Assembly (NCBI RefSeq): GCF_003385595.1
Contig: NZ_QNUE01000008.1
Span: 115,175 to 179,174 of the forward strand
DNA length: 64,000 nt
Source of the DNA: Chryseobacterium flavum
Lineage (GTDB): Bacteria; Bacteroidota; Bacteroidia; Flavobacteriales; Weeksellaceae
Direction of reading: 5' to 3'
Shown: positions 1-8,508 of the stretch, piece after piece
How positions within the stretch are numbered: the stretch's first letter is position 1
How the letters are laid out: every line of letters begins with the position of its first letter
Position numbers and translations under genes: made by a program
Notes under the pieces: model-generated
Database searches by the model: none
What the model saw: the letters and a program-made list of their open reading frames with translations, nothing else
Told to the model about the DNA's origin: nothing

Positions 1-1
1 A

Positions 2-3000
2 TATTTAAAGGCTGAATTCCCTTTTTATGCTAACTTAAGGTTTTCTGTTTTCAATCATGCAGAAATCATAACATCAAAAGGAATTCCATCCACCGGTAAA
101 AACTTTTTTACGGCTTCAGCCCCAATCTCTGTAAGCAATGTTATTTTGAATTTCATGACGAGTATCCTTGCTACAGAAGACAATACCACCGTTACGATAT
201 CGGGATACAGCCCTCTTGTTCAATTTTCAAATGGAACTACCGGAGCGACCAATCCAACAATGACTTTTACACTCAACAAAGGGCAATCATATATTATTGA
301 CGGTATTGGGAATATTACAGATAATTCTGATGGGTTTATCGGGGCAAAAATCAGCTCAAACAAGCCCGTCAATATTACCAATGGAAATTTCAACGGGCAG
401 TATGCAGGGGATTATCCGACAAGTTCAGATATCTTAATGGATCAGGCTGTGCCCGTCGACAGGCTTGGGAATGAGTTTGCTCTTGTAAAAGGAAACGGAA
501 ACATTGGATCCCATATGGAAGGAGCAATAGTTATTGCCACTGAGAACAATACCCAGATATATGTAAATAATGAAACAGTACCCGTTGCAACCATCAATGC
601 CGGAAAATATTTTGTAATTCCAGATACAAAATATGTCCTTCAGGGAAATGGTCATTATAATTTATATATCAAGACTTCTAAGAATGCATATATATATCAG
701 ATACTCGCAGGAAGTTCAAATACCCTAAATCAGGTCGCCACCGGTGGATTCAATTTTATACCTGCACTTAACTGCTATTTGCCAAAACAGATTAATGAGC
801 TAGGTTTTATTAATGAGAATTTTGTCTATTCAAACGGGAATCCTTCAGGTATACTTAACATCCCCACGAAACTGAATCTTATTACAGAAAGAGGAGCTAC
901 CGTTACCGTAAATGGTGGAACACCTCCGGCAAATACCGGCCCATATGATATGACAGGGACTACCAACTGGGTAACTTATGGAATTCCCAATGTAACCGGG
1001 ACAATAACCGTGGTTTCAGATAAAGCCATAACAGCAGGAATCAATGCCGGAAGTGATGCGATAGGATATGGAGGCTTTTTTGCCGGCTTCCCTACTCAGC
1101 CTGTAATTATAAAGTCGGGAGGAGATTGTATTCCGGGAATTGTCCTTACAGTAGACCCTGTTATTTATGATACTTACCAATGGTATAGAAACGGAACTCC
1201 TGTATCAGGAGCTACAAGTGCATCTATCACACCAACCCAATCCGGATATTATACTTGTTCTGTTACCATGGGTCGTTGTGCACCGTTGGTCACAGAGCAA
1301 TATAAAGTCCTTAACTGTACAAAGATCAGTACTGTGGCCTATGACGTATGTATATCAAAAACAATAACTCCAACTTTTACCAACTCATCACAAACCCCTG
1401 TTCCGGCAACAGTTGCTATTACAACAGCACCCATTTTAGGAACGGCCGTTATAAATCCGGCTACCGGAGTCATTACTTATACAGTCAATACTCCGGGAAC
1501 ATCCGGGACTGATACTTTCACCTATACATTTTGTGGAAATGACCCGGATTTTCCTGACTGTGAAACAGTAACTGTAACTATTGATATCCTTGCTATACCT
1601 GTCACAGATGCAACCTTAAGCGTATGCGACATCAACGGCCAGGGAGTATTCAACCTCACCACAGCAAGTGTAACGACCAGTTCTCCTGTCGACATTACTT
1701 ACTATCCGACCCTGGTAGATGCACAAACTGAAAATCCCGCAGCGCTGATTACAAACTCCACATCATACACGGCTCCTAATGGTACTATTGTATATGCCGT
1801 CGTAAAGAGTGATCTCGGATGTAAGAGTATTGCCAAAATAACCCTTCATCTTTTTAACAAAGCAATTGTCCTGGATAACTATAACGGAAATTTCTGTGAT
1901 GATAACCTGGATGGAATCGTAAATATTATCCTTTCCAATATAACAGGTATCGTCCTTAATAACCCTGTCTATTTTACTAATGTAAGATATTATGCTGATC
2001 TTAACGATGCCAATGCCGGAAATACCAATACTCTTCCAAATAACTGGAGCTATACTGCTCCCGTTACTATTTACATCAGAGTAGATTCTCCAGATGGCTG
2101 TGCTTCGGTAATTAAACCATTACACTTTAGTATCAGCGCAAGGATACAGTTATTAACAACATCTGCAACTCAGGATATTTGTGATGATGATTTAGATGGA
2201 ATAAAGCCAGTAAATCTGACACAATTCATACCTCTGTTCACTATTGATCCGAATGTTACCTTCACTTTTCATAACAGCATGGCTGATGCACAAAATAATG
2301 TCAATCCCATTTCAGCAGCAGCCAACATCAACAATTCTCAAACTTTTTACATCCGGTTTGAAAAAAACGGAATATGCCCGGAGGTTGCGTCCCTTAAAAT
2401 TCTCATTAAAATTCCTAAAAAATCTGATTTGTTAAAAGACCAGGCGATCTGTCCTAAAATGACCACTACATTAGATGCAGGCCCTGGATTTGATAAATAT
2501 CTGTGGAGTACCGGTGCAACGACACATTCCATTACCAATGTCCCGGTGGGAAGCTATTGGGTAGATCTGACTTTTAATGGCTGTGTTTACAGACAACATG
2601 TAAATGTTACAGAGTTACCATTACCTGTTATTACCTCAATTGAAATTGATGGAACTACTGTAAAAGTAGGTGTAAGCGGGGGAACTCCTCCTTATGAATA
2701 TTCCCTGGATGGCGTTATATGGCAGAGCTCAAATATTTTTCAGAATGTACCGAGAGGTGCACATCATGTTTTTGTAAGGGATTCCAAATTATGCGGAGAG
2801 GTAAAAAAATCATTTGCTATCATTAACCTTATCAATACCATTACTCCAAATGGTGATGGGTATAATGAGGGGATAAACTACTCTGCTTTGATGGCCAATG
2901 ATAATCTTGAATTCAGAATTTTTGACAGATACGGAGCAGAAGTCTTCAGGGGAACTCCAGAAAACAGATATACCTGGGACGGAAGAATTGGAGGCAGATA

Positions 3001-3100
3001 TGTTCCAACAGCTACATACTGGTATTTTATCAGCTGGACAGAGTACGGGTCTGCACTCAAAATAAAATATTCCAGCTGGCTTCTGGTAAAACACAGATAG
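2..3100 (+). CDS. T9SS type B surface adhesin with IgGFc-binding-like N-terminal domain, 5' truncated
   Basis: The frame is open from the first codon of the window, so the true start and signal peptide lie upstream. The first ~370 residues resemble the IgGFc-binding N-terminal domain found in many flavobacterial surface proteins (ATEDNTTVTISG, long Gly/Asn-rich beta repeats). A PKD/Ig-like stretch follows (YDTYQWYRNGTPVSGA), then three related modules of about 90-95 residues that start with a Cys/Asp motif (VCDINGQG near 1624, FCDDNLDG near 1890, ICDDDLDG near 2178). The C-terminal ~85 residues (ITPNGDGYNEGINY, FRIFDRYGAEVF, YTWDGR, PTATYWYFI) are the gliding-motility-associated CHU_C type B sorting domain, which targets proteins to the type IX secretion system. 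The role is inferred to be a large secreted or cell-surface adhesin. The ligand is unknown. Confidence 0.88.
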   Translation, partial: YLKAEFPFYANLRFSVFNHAEIITSKGIPSTGKNFFTASAPISVSNVILNFMTSILATEDNTTVTISGYSPLVQFSNGTTGATNPTMTFTLNKGQSYIIDGIGNITDNSDGFIGAKISSNKPVNITNGNFNGQYAGDYPTSSDILMDQAVPVDRLGNEFALVKGNGNIGSHMEGAIVIATENNTQIYVNNETVPVATINAGKYFVIPDTKYVLQGNGHYNLYIKTSKNAYIYQILAGSSNTLNQVATGGFNFIPALNCYLPKQINELGFINENFVYSNGNPSGILNIPTKLNLITERGATVTVNGGTPPANTGPYDMTGTTNWVTYGIPNVTGTITVVSDKAITAGINAGSDAIGYGGFFAGFPTQPVIIKSGGDCIPGIVLTVDPVIYDTYQWYRNGTPVSGATSASITPTQSGYYTCSVTMGRCAPLVTEQYKVLNCTKISTVAYDVCISKTITPTFTNSSQTPVPATVAITTAPILGTAVINPATGVITYTVNTPGTSGTDTFTYTFCGNDPDFPDCETVTVTIDILAIPVTDATLSVCDINGQGVFNLTTASVTTSSPVDITYYPTLVDAQTENPAALITNSTSYTAPNGTIVYAVVKSDLGCKSIAKITLHLFNKAIVLDNYNGNFCDDNLDGIVNIILSNITGIVLNNPVYFTNVRYYADLNDANAGNTNTLPNNWSYTAPVTIYIRVDSPDGCASVIKPLHFSISARIQLLTTSATQDICDDDLDGIKPVNLTQFIPLFTIDPNVTFTFHNSMADAQNNVNPISAAANINNSQTFYIRFEKNGICPEVASLKILIKIPKKSDLLKDQAICPKMTTTLDAGPGFDKYLWSTGATTHSITNVPVGSYWVDLTFNGCVYRQHVNVTELPLPVITSIEIDGTTVKVGVSGGTPPYEYSLDGVIWQSSNIFQNVPRGAHHVFVRDSKLCGEVKKSFAIINLINTITPNGDGYNEGINYSALMANDNLEFRIFDRYGAEVFRGTPENRYTWDGRIGGRYVPTATYWYFISWTEYGSALKIKYSSWLLVKHR

Positions 3101-3238
3101 AGCTACAATATCATTTTTTAACTAAAATAAATTTTAAAAACAGGTTTATAACACTCATTAACAATTTAATACTAAAGTTTAATATAACTTTAACCTGTAT
3201 TCTTCATCTTATTTGAAGCAAATTGCCGTATTTCTATG

Positions 3239-3246
3239 TAATTTTG
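3239..3246 (+). promoter_or_regulatory. Bacteroidota -7 element (TAnnTTTG)
   Basis: TAATTTTG matches the Bacteroidota -7 consensus and sits 10 nt before the ATG at 3256. A TTTG at 3212-3215 could serve as the -33 element (23-nt spacer). Its position argues that the in-frame ATG at 3223 is upstream of transcription start and is not used. Confidence 0.5.
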
Positions 3247-3255
3247 CCTAATTAT

Positions 3256-4047
3256 ATGAAGAAACTATTTACTCTATTGTTATTGGTTTTTTTGGCAAAA
3301 ATCAATGCACAAATATATTCCGGAGAGGTATTTCTGCGAGACAATTCAATCTTGTATCTTAATCAGGTTTATGTAACGAATCTTAATACCCAAAAGACGG
3401 TTCTTACTGATTACAATGGTCACTTCACTGTTCCTGCCAGTCCCGGTGATGTGATTCGCTTTACCTCTATAGTCACAGAAAGAAAAGATATCAAACTTAC
3501 TCCTCAATTAATGGCACAGCAAAATCTGGTAGAGCTGAAAATTGCTTATTATGAGATCCAGGAAATTGTTCTCAGCAGATTTAAACCTACCGGCAACCTC
3601 CGGTATGATGTTAATTCTATCAGAAAAGAGGATAAGAGCCTGGCTCTGAAAAAAGTGATCGGACTTCCTGAGCCGAAAGGAGATGGTAATCCGCCGGAAC
3701 TTCCTGTTGCCGGCCTGAGAGATGGCGGGCTTACCCTGAGCCTTGAAAGTATTTACGACATGCTTTCCGGAGAACGAAAGAAAAAACAACGTTATCTGGC
3801 TTATGAGACAATGAATAATTCTGTTAGTCAGATTAAAAATTATTTAGGTAAGGATTATTTCCTTAGGTTCAAAATTCCTGAAAACTTAATTGATAACTTC
3901 CTTCAGTTCGTATATACATCTGAAAATATTCAGCCTTATGTATTGGCCGGAAATTTTGAAGCCATAAAAATTCCGATTGAAAAATATCTTCCCATATACC
4001 AGAGACGTCTGAGAAATTCCCACCTTCAGGAGGTAATCAGCAAATAA
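3256..4047 (+). CDS. secreted carboxypeptidase-like regulatory domain protein
   Basis: This is a 263-residue protein with a clear signal peptide (MKKLFTLLLLVFLAKINAQ). The mature N-terminus (about residues 20-95) looks like a CarboxypepD_reg-like beta sandwich: SGEVFL, then NLNTQKTVLTDYNGHFTVPASPGD, the usual T-D-x-x-G-x-F pattern seen in TonB-linked proteins. The rest is mixed alpha/beta and charged, with no catalytic motif I recognise. I chose the start at 3256 because it begins the signal peptide and a -7 element lies just upstream; an in-frame ATG at 3223 would add 11 residues before the signal. The gene stands alone, followed by a hairpin terminator. Such proteins are common and poorly characterised in Flavobacteriia, and the function is unknown. 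Confidence 0.75.
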   Translation: MKKLFTLLLLVFLAKINAQIYSGEVFLRDNSILYLNQVYVTNLNTQKTVLTDYNGHFTVPASPGDVIRFTSIVTERKDIKLTPQLMAQQNLVELKIAYYEIQEIVLSRFKPTGNLRYDVNSIRKEDKSLALKKVIGLPEPKGDGNPPELPVAGLRDGGLTLSLESIYDMLSGERKKKQRYLAYETMNNSVSQIKNYLGKDYFLRFKIPENLIDNFLQFVYTSENIQPYVLAGNFEAIKIPIEKYLPIYQRRLRNSHLQEVISK

Positions 4048-4055
4048 TATTTCTT

Positions 4056-4087
4056 AAATACCCTGTTAATTTATTTTCAGGGTATTT
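4056..4087 (+). terminator. rho-independent terminator
   Basis: A 10-bp perfect stem (AAATACCCTG / CAGGGTATTT) with a 12-nt loop and T-rich flank begins 8 nt after the stop at 4047. Confidence 0.75.
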
Positions 4088-4284
4088 TATAGAAAAGACA
4101 ATTATTTTCCGATATGACAAATTCATTTTTGACAATATATTTCTGAATATTCAAAAATAAATGTAATTTTAGGTCATGATTACGGATTAAAAATAAAAAC
4201 AATAATATTCCGTTATTCTACAAATACTAATTACCACCAAACACAAATTAAGAAAGTACTCATTTTTTTAACTTAATATTATTA

Positions 4285-5058
4285 ATGAAAAAAATATTTT
4301 TACTTCTTAGCTCTGTTTTATTCTTCACTGTATCTGCTCAAAAAAAAGGGAAAGATTACAGTAATATTTTAAAAAGCAAAAATATTTATGAAATCAATGC
4401 TTTTTTAAGAGACGCTCATCCTGATGATCCAAGAAGATCCGTATTAAAGCCCCGGGTAATGGAAATGATGGTAGAATATATTAAAAATGCCCATCCGGAA
4501 GATCAGAAAGTAAAAGACATGCAGGAAATGCTTGCCTTGCTACGGAGAAGACCTTCAACGAAGATTAGTTTTGATGAGATGAATGCAATCATTAAACAGA
4601 AACAGATTGCTAAATATAAGGCTGAACTTGCTGCGAAAAAGTCTACCACTGTTTATACTCCAAGTACTGCCCAAAATACTTTTGTAGTTAATACAACTGC
4701 TAATACAGCTGTTCCTGATACCGAAGCTGAAGAGTTTAATATGCTGATGTCTGTATCTCCGGTTGAACATCAGAACAGAACAGTCAAAATATTAAATTCA
4801 TTATTTGACAATGATCCCAATGCCAAGGAATGTATTGTCCTTATTCAAAATAAATCAGACTGTAATATTATTGTAAGAATGGAAGGAGTAGGTACTCTAA
4901 AATATCGTTTAGCTGTACCCGCCAGGGGTGAAAGTTCAATAGTAATAGATAAAGGACAGTATTTGTTTACCAGTCTTGTATGTGGCGCACAATATGCTTC
5001 ACAGAAAACTGTACAAAAACCTATAATGGTTGCCTTAGGGAGTGTGTCATCCCAGTAA
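4285..5058 (+). CDS. DUF6759-type secreted protein, paralog 1
   Basis: This 257-residue protein has a signal peptide (MKKIFLLLSSVLFFTVSAQ). The N-terminal third carries a helical segment with ILKSKNIYEINAFLRDAHPDDP, followed by a related NAHPEDQ motif and a Lys/Glu/Gln-rich linker. The C-terminal ~110 residues (EAEEFNMLM, KTVKILNSL-like, NKSDCNIIVRMEG, LAVPARGESSIVIDKG, CGAQYASQK) form the conserved domain shared with the genes at 5852 and 6556, including two cysteines that could form a disulfide. I recall this family as DUF6759 in Chryseobacterium. Its function is unknown. A terminator follows, so it is probably transcribed separately from trmB. Confidence 0.7.
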   Translation: MKKIFLLLSSVLFFTVSAQKKGKDYSNILKSKNIYEINAFLRDAHPDDPRRSVLKPRVMEMMVEYIKNAHPEDQKVKDMQEMLALLRRRPSTKISFDEMNAIIKQKQIAKYKAELAAKKSTTVYTPSTAQNTFVVNTTANTAVPDTEAEEFNMLMSVSPVEHQNRTVKILNSLFDNDPNAKECIVLIQNKSDCNIIVRMEGVGTLKYRLAVPARGESSIVIDKGQYLFTSLVCGAQYASQKTVQKPIMVALGSVSSQ

Positions 5059-5083
5059 TCAATTCATTAAGTCTTTCATTAAC

Positions 5084-5107
5084 ATGCCTTTTAGCCTTAA
5101 AAGGCAT
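5084..5107 (+). terminator. rho-independent terminator
   Basis: A perfect 10-bp stem ATGCCTTTTA / TAAAAGGCAT with a 4-nt loop and a following AATTT tract lies between the DUF6759 gene and trmB. Confidence 0.7.
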
Positions 5108-5127
5108 AATTTCTATGTAAATTTTAC

Positions 5128-5135
5128 TATTTTTG
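5128..5135 (+). promoter_or_regulatory. -7 element for trmB
   Basis: TATTTTTG fits TAnnTTTG and ends 21 nt before the ATG at 5157. An in-frame TTG at 5133 falls inside this element, which makes that upstream start unlikely. Confidence 0.5.
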
Positions 5136-5156
5136 CAGTCATTTATAAATGATTCA

Positions 5157-5834
5157 ATGGGCAAGAATAAATTAGCAAGATTTGCAGAAAATAAAATATT
5201 ACCAAATGTTATTCAACCTACAAGAGAAGATGCTTTAAACAACTTTGAACTGAAAGGTAACTGGAGAAAGGATTTTTTTAAAAACGATCATCCCATTGTT
5301 CTGGAGTTAGGGTGTGGAAAGGGTGAATATTCTGTAGGGCTTGCAAAAACTTTTCCTGAAAAAAACTTTATCGGGATAGACATCAAAGGAGCGAGATTCT
5401 GGTTCGGTGCAAAAGAAGCAGTAGAAAATAATATGCATAATGTAGCTTTTTTAAGAACACAAATTGAGCTTGTTGATCATTTTTTTGCTGAAAACGAAGT
5501 AGATGAAATCTGGATTACATTTCCTGATCCACAGATAAAATATAAACGTACCAAGCACAGGTTAACACATCCTGACTTTTTAAACCGATATAAAAAATTC
5601 CTGAAGCCGGGAGGAATTATTCATTTAAAAACAGATTCTGAATTTTTACACGGTTACACACTCGGTTACCTGCAAGGGGCTGGCTATGAAATTATCACGG
5701 CTCACCATGACATCTATGGTGCACCTGAATATGATCCTAAGACGGAGCATTTAAGAGATATTAAGACCTACTATGAAGAACTCTTTTCAGCAAAAGGAAA
5801 AACCATAACTTATATAAAATTCCGGATAAGCTGA
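5157..5834 (+). CDS. trmB: tRNA (guanosine(46)-N7)-methyltransferase
   Basis: TrmB methylates G46 in the tRNA variable loop using S-adenosylmethionine and acts in the cytosol. The 225-residue protein has the SAM-binding motif I (VLELGCGKGEYSVGLA), an acidic motif II (FIGIDIKGARFW) and the TrmB-specific block WITFPDPQIKYKRTKHRL, followed by HPDFLNRY and a Gly-rich turn (KPGGIIHLKTDSE). Length and motif order fit the bacterial family. I used the ATG at 5157, since the longer frame would begin at a TTG inside the promoter. The gene sits between two DUF6759 paralogs, and 17 nt separate it from the next one, so trmB and the two downstream secreted proteins may share a transcript. Confidence 0.95.
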   Translation: MGKNKLARFAENKILPNVIQPTREDALNNFELKGNWRKDFFKNDHPIVLELGCGKGEYSVGLAKTFPEKNFIGIDIKGARFWFGAKEAVENNMHNVAFLRTQIELVDHFFAENEVDEIWITFPDPQIKYKRTKHRLTHPDFLNRYKKFLKPGGIIHLKTDSEFLHGYTLGYLQGAGYEIITAHHDIYGAPEYDPKTEHLRDIKTYYEELFSAKGKTITYIKFRIS

Positions 5835-5851
5835 TGAAATAATATACATCA

Positions 5852-6550
5852 ATGAAAAAAAATTTTTTACGATTTATATTTTTCATTTCCCTGTTCCCAA
5901 CCTCTGTTTATGCTCAAAAAAAAAGCAAAGATATTCTGAAAAGCACAAATATCAGGGAAATTGAAGAATACTTAAAGACAGCACATCCTGACGATCCGAA
6001 GAAAAGCGTGTTAAAACCTAAACTTATTGCGTTGAAAAATGCAGAATGGACAAAAGGTGCACGAACCGCAAAACCTATGGAGGCAAGGCCTGTTATTTCG
6101 GATATCCCTAAAAGTGTTATGAGAAATCCAGGTTCAGATGAAGCGGATGAATTCAAACGATTAATTGCGGAAAGCTCAGAAGAACATAAAGAAAAAACAG
6201 TAAAACTCCTAAATGCTATGCTTAGCGAAGATATTACCCGAAAAGAAGCTATTCTTTTATTTAAAAATAATTCGGATTGTAATATTGTTCTGAGAATTGA
6301 AGGAAAGGATTACTACAATCTGGCTGTTCCGGCACGTGGAGAAAATTTTATTATTCTCAATAAAGGCTCATACATTCTTACCAGCAATATTTGTGATCTG
6401 AAATATATCTCTCAGAAAGACATTAAAAAAAGTATATTTGTAACGATCAGTAATCCTGTACCATCTCTGACGGAAACAGATAAAAGCACAAAACAGGAAT
6501 CCGAAAAGACAGTCCGCAAAAAAAGCTTAAAAAGAAAAACAAAAAAATAA
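5852..6550 (+). CDS. DUF6759-type secreted protein, paralog 2
   Basis: This 232-residue exported protein (signal MKKNFLRFIFFISLFPTSVYAQ) is a clear paralog of the gene at 4285. It has the same N-terminal block (ILKSTNIREIEEYLKTAHPDDP), but the second HPEDQ segment is missing. It has the same C-terminal domain (EADEFKRLI, KTVKLLNAML, NNSDCNIVLRIEG, LAVPARGENFIILNKG, CDLKYISQKD). The C-terminus is a very basic tail (KKSLKRKTKK) absent from the other two copies. It starts 17 nt after trmB and ends 5 nt before paralog 3, so these probably form a trmB-led operon. The function is unknown. Confidence 0.7.
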   Translation: MKKNFLRFIFFISLFPTSVYAQKKSKDILKSTNIREIEEYLKTAHPDDPKKSVLKPKLIALKNAEWTKGARTAKPMEARPVISDIPKSVMRNPGSDEADEFKRLIAESSEEHKEKTVKLLNAMLSEDITRKEAILLFKNNSDCNIVLRIEGKDYYNLAVPARGENFIILNKGSYILTSNICDLKYISQKDIKKSIFVTISNPVPSLTETDKSTKQESEKTVRKKSLKRKTKK

Positions 6551-6555
6551 ACTGT

Positions 6556-6993
6556 ATGAAAAAGCTATTCGTTTTTATCAGTGCATATGTCCTGTTAAAC
6601 AGTTGTAATGTCAACTATGGTGGCTACCCCGTAAGAAATCCTTTTCCCACCAATAATTCATCCGGAAACAGAGCCAATACAGAAAGAGAATACAATGAGC
6701 TGATGAAAACTTATAAGCCAGAAACAGCTGAAGTACTTAATGATCTCCTGAATAATGATGATCCTGCTAATCCAAGAACTTCAATTTCTGTAGAAAACAA
6801 ATCTCCATGTAATATGGTACTTACTGTAAGCGGTAGTAATTTTTTTAAAAAAATTCCCATAGGCGCAGGAAAAATAGGATATACAATGCTTCCAAAGAAC
6901 CAAAACTACAGGTTATCCGGGATGGTTTGTAATTCTTCTTATCAGTCCACAAAATTTATAACAAGTTCTTATTCTATAAAACTTTCCAATTAA
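6556..6993 (+). CDS. DUF6759-type lipoprotein, paralog 3
   Basis: This is a 145-residue lipoprotein. The N-terminus MKKLFVFISAYVLLNSCN has a lipobox (LNSC), unlike the two soluble paralogs, so this copy should be membrane-anchored. It keeps only the C-terminal domain: TEREYNELMK, AEVLNDLLNN, ENKSPCNMVLTVSG, a Gly-rich turn and a second Cys (MVCNSSYQSTKF). The N-terminal HPDDP helical block has been lost. It begins 5 nt after paralog 2 and is followed by a terminator. The function is unknown, and an envelope role is inferred from the lipobox only. Confidence 0.65.
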   Translation: MKKLFVFISAYVLLNSCNVNYGGYPVRNPFPTNNSSGNRANTEREYNELMKTYKPETAEVLNDLLNNDDPANPRTSISVENKSPCNMVLTVSGSNFFKKIPIGAGKIGYTMLPKNQNYRLSGMVCNSSYQSTKFITSSYSIKLSN

Positions 6994-6996
6994 AAT

Positions 6997-7020
6997 AAAC
7001 CTGCAGAAATCTGTAGGTTT
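6997..7020 (+). terminator. rho-independent terminator of the trmB/DUF6759 unit
   Basis: The stem AAACCTGCAG / CTGTAGGTTT (one G-U pair) has a 4-nt loop and a downstream TATTATTT, starting 4 nt after the stop codon at 6993. Confidence 0.65.
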
Positions 7021-7094
7021 TATTATTTCTGAATTCGGGTCGAGGATTACCGGAATATTAAAGGCACTCTACTCTGTCTAAATATACATAAACA

Positions 7095-7125
7095 AAAAGA
7101 CGTCGGATAAAATCCAACGTCTTTT
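7095..7125 (-). terminator. terminator of the ribosomal protein unit
   Basis: The 14-bp stem AAAAGACGTCGGAT / ATCCAACGTCTTTT has one mismatch and a 3-nt loop. It lies 22 nt past the stop of rpsB. Read on the minus strand it ends in a T-rich tract. Confidence 0.75.
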
Positions 7126-7147
7126 CTATAGTAAAGAAAATCTTTAA

Positions 7148-7909
7148 TTATTCTGCATCGAAATCAGCATCTGTATCAGCAGATACTTTTTCTCCTTCTT
7201 CTTTAGATTTTTCTTTATCAGCTTTTCTTTGAGACTGACCTTCTTTGATAGATTCAGATACTACGCTAAGGATCATATCGATAGATTTAGAAGCATCATC
7301 GTTTCCTGGGATAACGAAGTCTACTTTTCTAGGGTCAGAGTTTGTATCAACGATACCGAAAACTGGAATACCTAATTTCTTAGCTTCAGTTACCGCGATA
7401 TGTTCTCTTAAGATATCAACTACAAATACTGCAGAAGGAAGTCTAACCATGTCAGCAATAGAACCTAAGTTCTTCTCTAGGTTAGCTCTTTGTCTGTCAA
7501 CCTGTAATCTTTCTTTTTTAGATAAAGTTTCGAATGTACCGTCTTTTTTCATTTTGTCGATAGCATTCATCTTCTTTACAGCCTTTCTGATAGTAACGAA
7601 ATTCGTTAACATACCACCTGGCCATCTTTCTGTAATATAAGGCATATTAAGTTCCTGAGCGTGCTTAGCAACAACTTCTTTAGCTTGTTTCTTAGTCGCT
7701 ACAAATAGAACTTTTTTACCTGCAGAAGTTAATTTTTCTAAAGCGCTGCAAGCCTCATCCAGTTTAACTGCTGTTTTATGTAAGTCTACAATGTGAATAC
7801 CGTTTTTCTCCATAAAAATGTATGGAGCCATATTTGGATTCCACTTTCTAGTCATGTGACCGAAGTGTACGCCAGCCTCTAAAAGGTCTTTTACATTTGC
7901 TTTTGCCAT
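7148..7909 (-). CDS. rpsB: 30S ribosomal protein S2
   Basis: uS2 is a structural protein of the small subunit. The 253-residue sequence has the family hallmarks: LLEAGVHFGHMTRKWNPNM at the start, IYFMEKNGIHIVDL-like block, VLFVATKKQAKEVV, RWPGGMLTNF, and the PVFGIVDTNSDP turn. It carries an acidic, Lys/Glu/Asp-rich C-terminal extension typical of Bacteroidota S2. It lies downstream of rpsI with a 207-nt gap that contains a degenerate repeat, so it may have its own promoter. A strong hairpin follows, and tsf, which often follows rpsB in bacteria, is not here. Confidence 0.97.
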   Translation of the reverse strand: MAKANVKDLLEAGVHFGHMTRKWNPNMAPYIFMEKNGIHIVDLHKTAVKLDEACSALEKLTSAGKKVLFVATKKQAKEVVAKHAQELNMPYITERWPGGMLTNFVTIRKAVKKMNAIDKMKKDGTFETLSKKERLQVDRQRANLEKNLGSIADMVRLPSAVFVVDILREHIAVTEAKKLGIPVFGIVDTNSDPRKVDFVIPGNDDASKSIDMILSVVSESIKEGQSQRKADKEKSKEEGEKVSADTDADFDAE

Positions 7910-7997
7910 GTTTTCTGTTTTTGTTAGTTTACTTTCCGTCTTTTAAACAATCAACAACTTCTTTAGATGGGAGAAGCGTTTGGATGCTAAACGTAAC

Positions 7998-8108
7998 GGG
8001 CAATTGGCGGTTTGCTTTTTGCTTTTGGCAATTGGCTTTTCGCCGAGATTAAGTTTAAAAAAAATTTAATACATTTCTGTAGCCAATAGCCATAAGCCAT
8101 CTGCCAAC
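7998..8108. repeat. degenerate short-unit intergenic repeat
   Basis: The gap between rpsI and rpsB holds two copies of GGCAATTGGC (7999-8008 and 8027-8036 region), runs of TTTGC, and further along AGCCAATAGCCATAAGCCAT and CTGCC. On the minus strand this reads as GATGGCTTATGGCTATTGGC, closely related in unit and order to the ATGGCT-rich stretch near 63806-63855. I infer members of one dispersed intergenic repeat family. Confidence 0.55.
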
Positions 8109-8116
8109 GAGAAATC

Positions 8117-8503
8117 TTAACGTTTTGAGAATTGGAATCTCTTTCTTGCTTTTTTCTGACCTGGCTTCTTTCTTTCCACCATTCTTGCGTCTCTTGTAAG
8201 TAAACCAGCAGGCTTTAATGCTAATCTGAACTCAGCGTTGATTTCGCATAAAGCTCTTGAAATACCTAATCTGATAGCTTCTGCCTGACCTGTATTTCCA
8301 CCACCGAATACGTTTACGGTAACATCATACTGACCAACAGTCTCAGAAAGGATAAACGGTTGGTTTAATTTATAAACCATTACGTCTGTAGAGAAATACT
8401 CTTTAGCATCTTTTCCGTTTACTGTAATATTTCCAGAACCTGGTTTTACATAAACTCTAGCTACAGAAGTTTTTCTTCTTCCGATTTTGTGAACTATAGA
8501 CAT
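8117..8503 (-). CDS. rpsI: 30S ribosomal protein S9
   Basis: This is uS9, 128 residues. Diagnostic features are the N-terminal [18 protein letters not shown], the [19 protein letters not shown] loop, and the basic C-terminal tail ending [11 protein letters not shown], whose terminal Lys-Arg contacts P-site tRNA in the ribosome. It starts 5 nt after the stop of rplM, the conserved L13-S9 arrangement, so the two are cotranscribed. No anomalies were seen. Confidence 0.97.
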   Translation of the reverse strand: MSIVHKIGRRKTSVARVYVKPGSGNITVNGKDAKEYFSTDVMVYKLNQPFILSETVGQYDVTVNVFGGGNTGQAEAIRLGISRALCEINAEFRLALKPAGLLTRDARMVERKKPGQKKARKRFQFSKR

Positions 8504-8508
8504 ATTAA

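Noticed and set aside
7245..7640. Plus-strand ORF of 131 codons inside rpsB
   Set aside because: It is antisense to rpsB and has no signal, domain or promoter.
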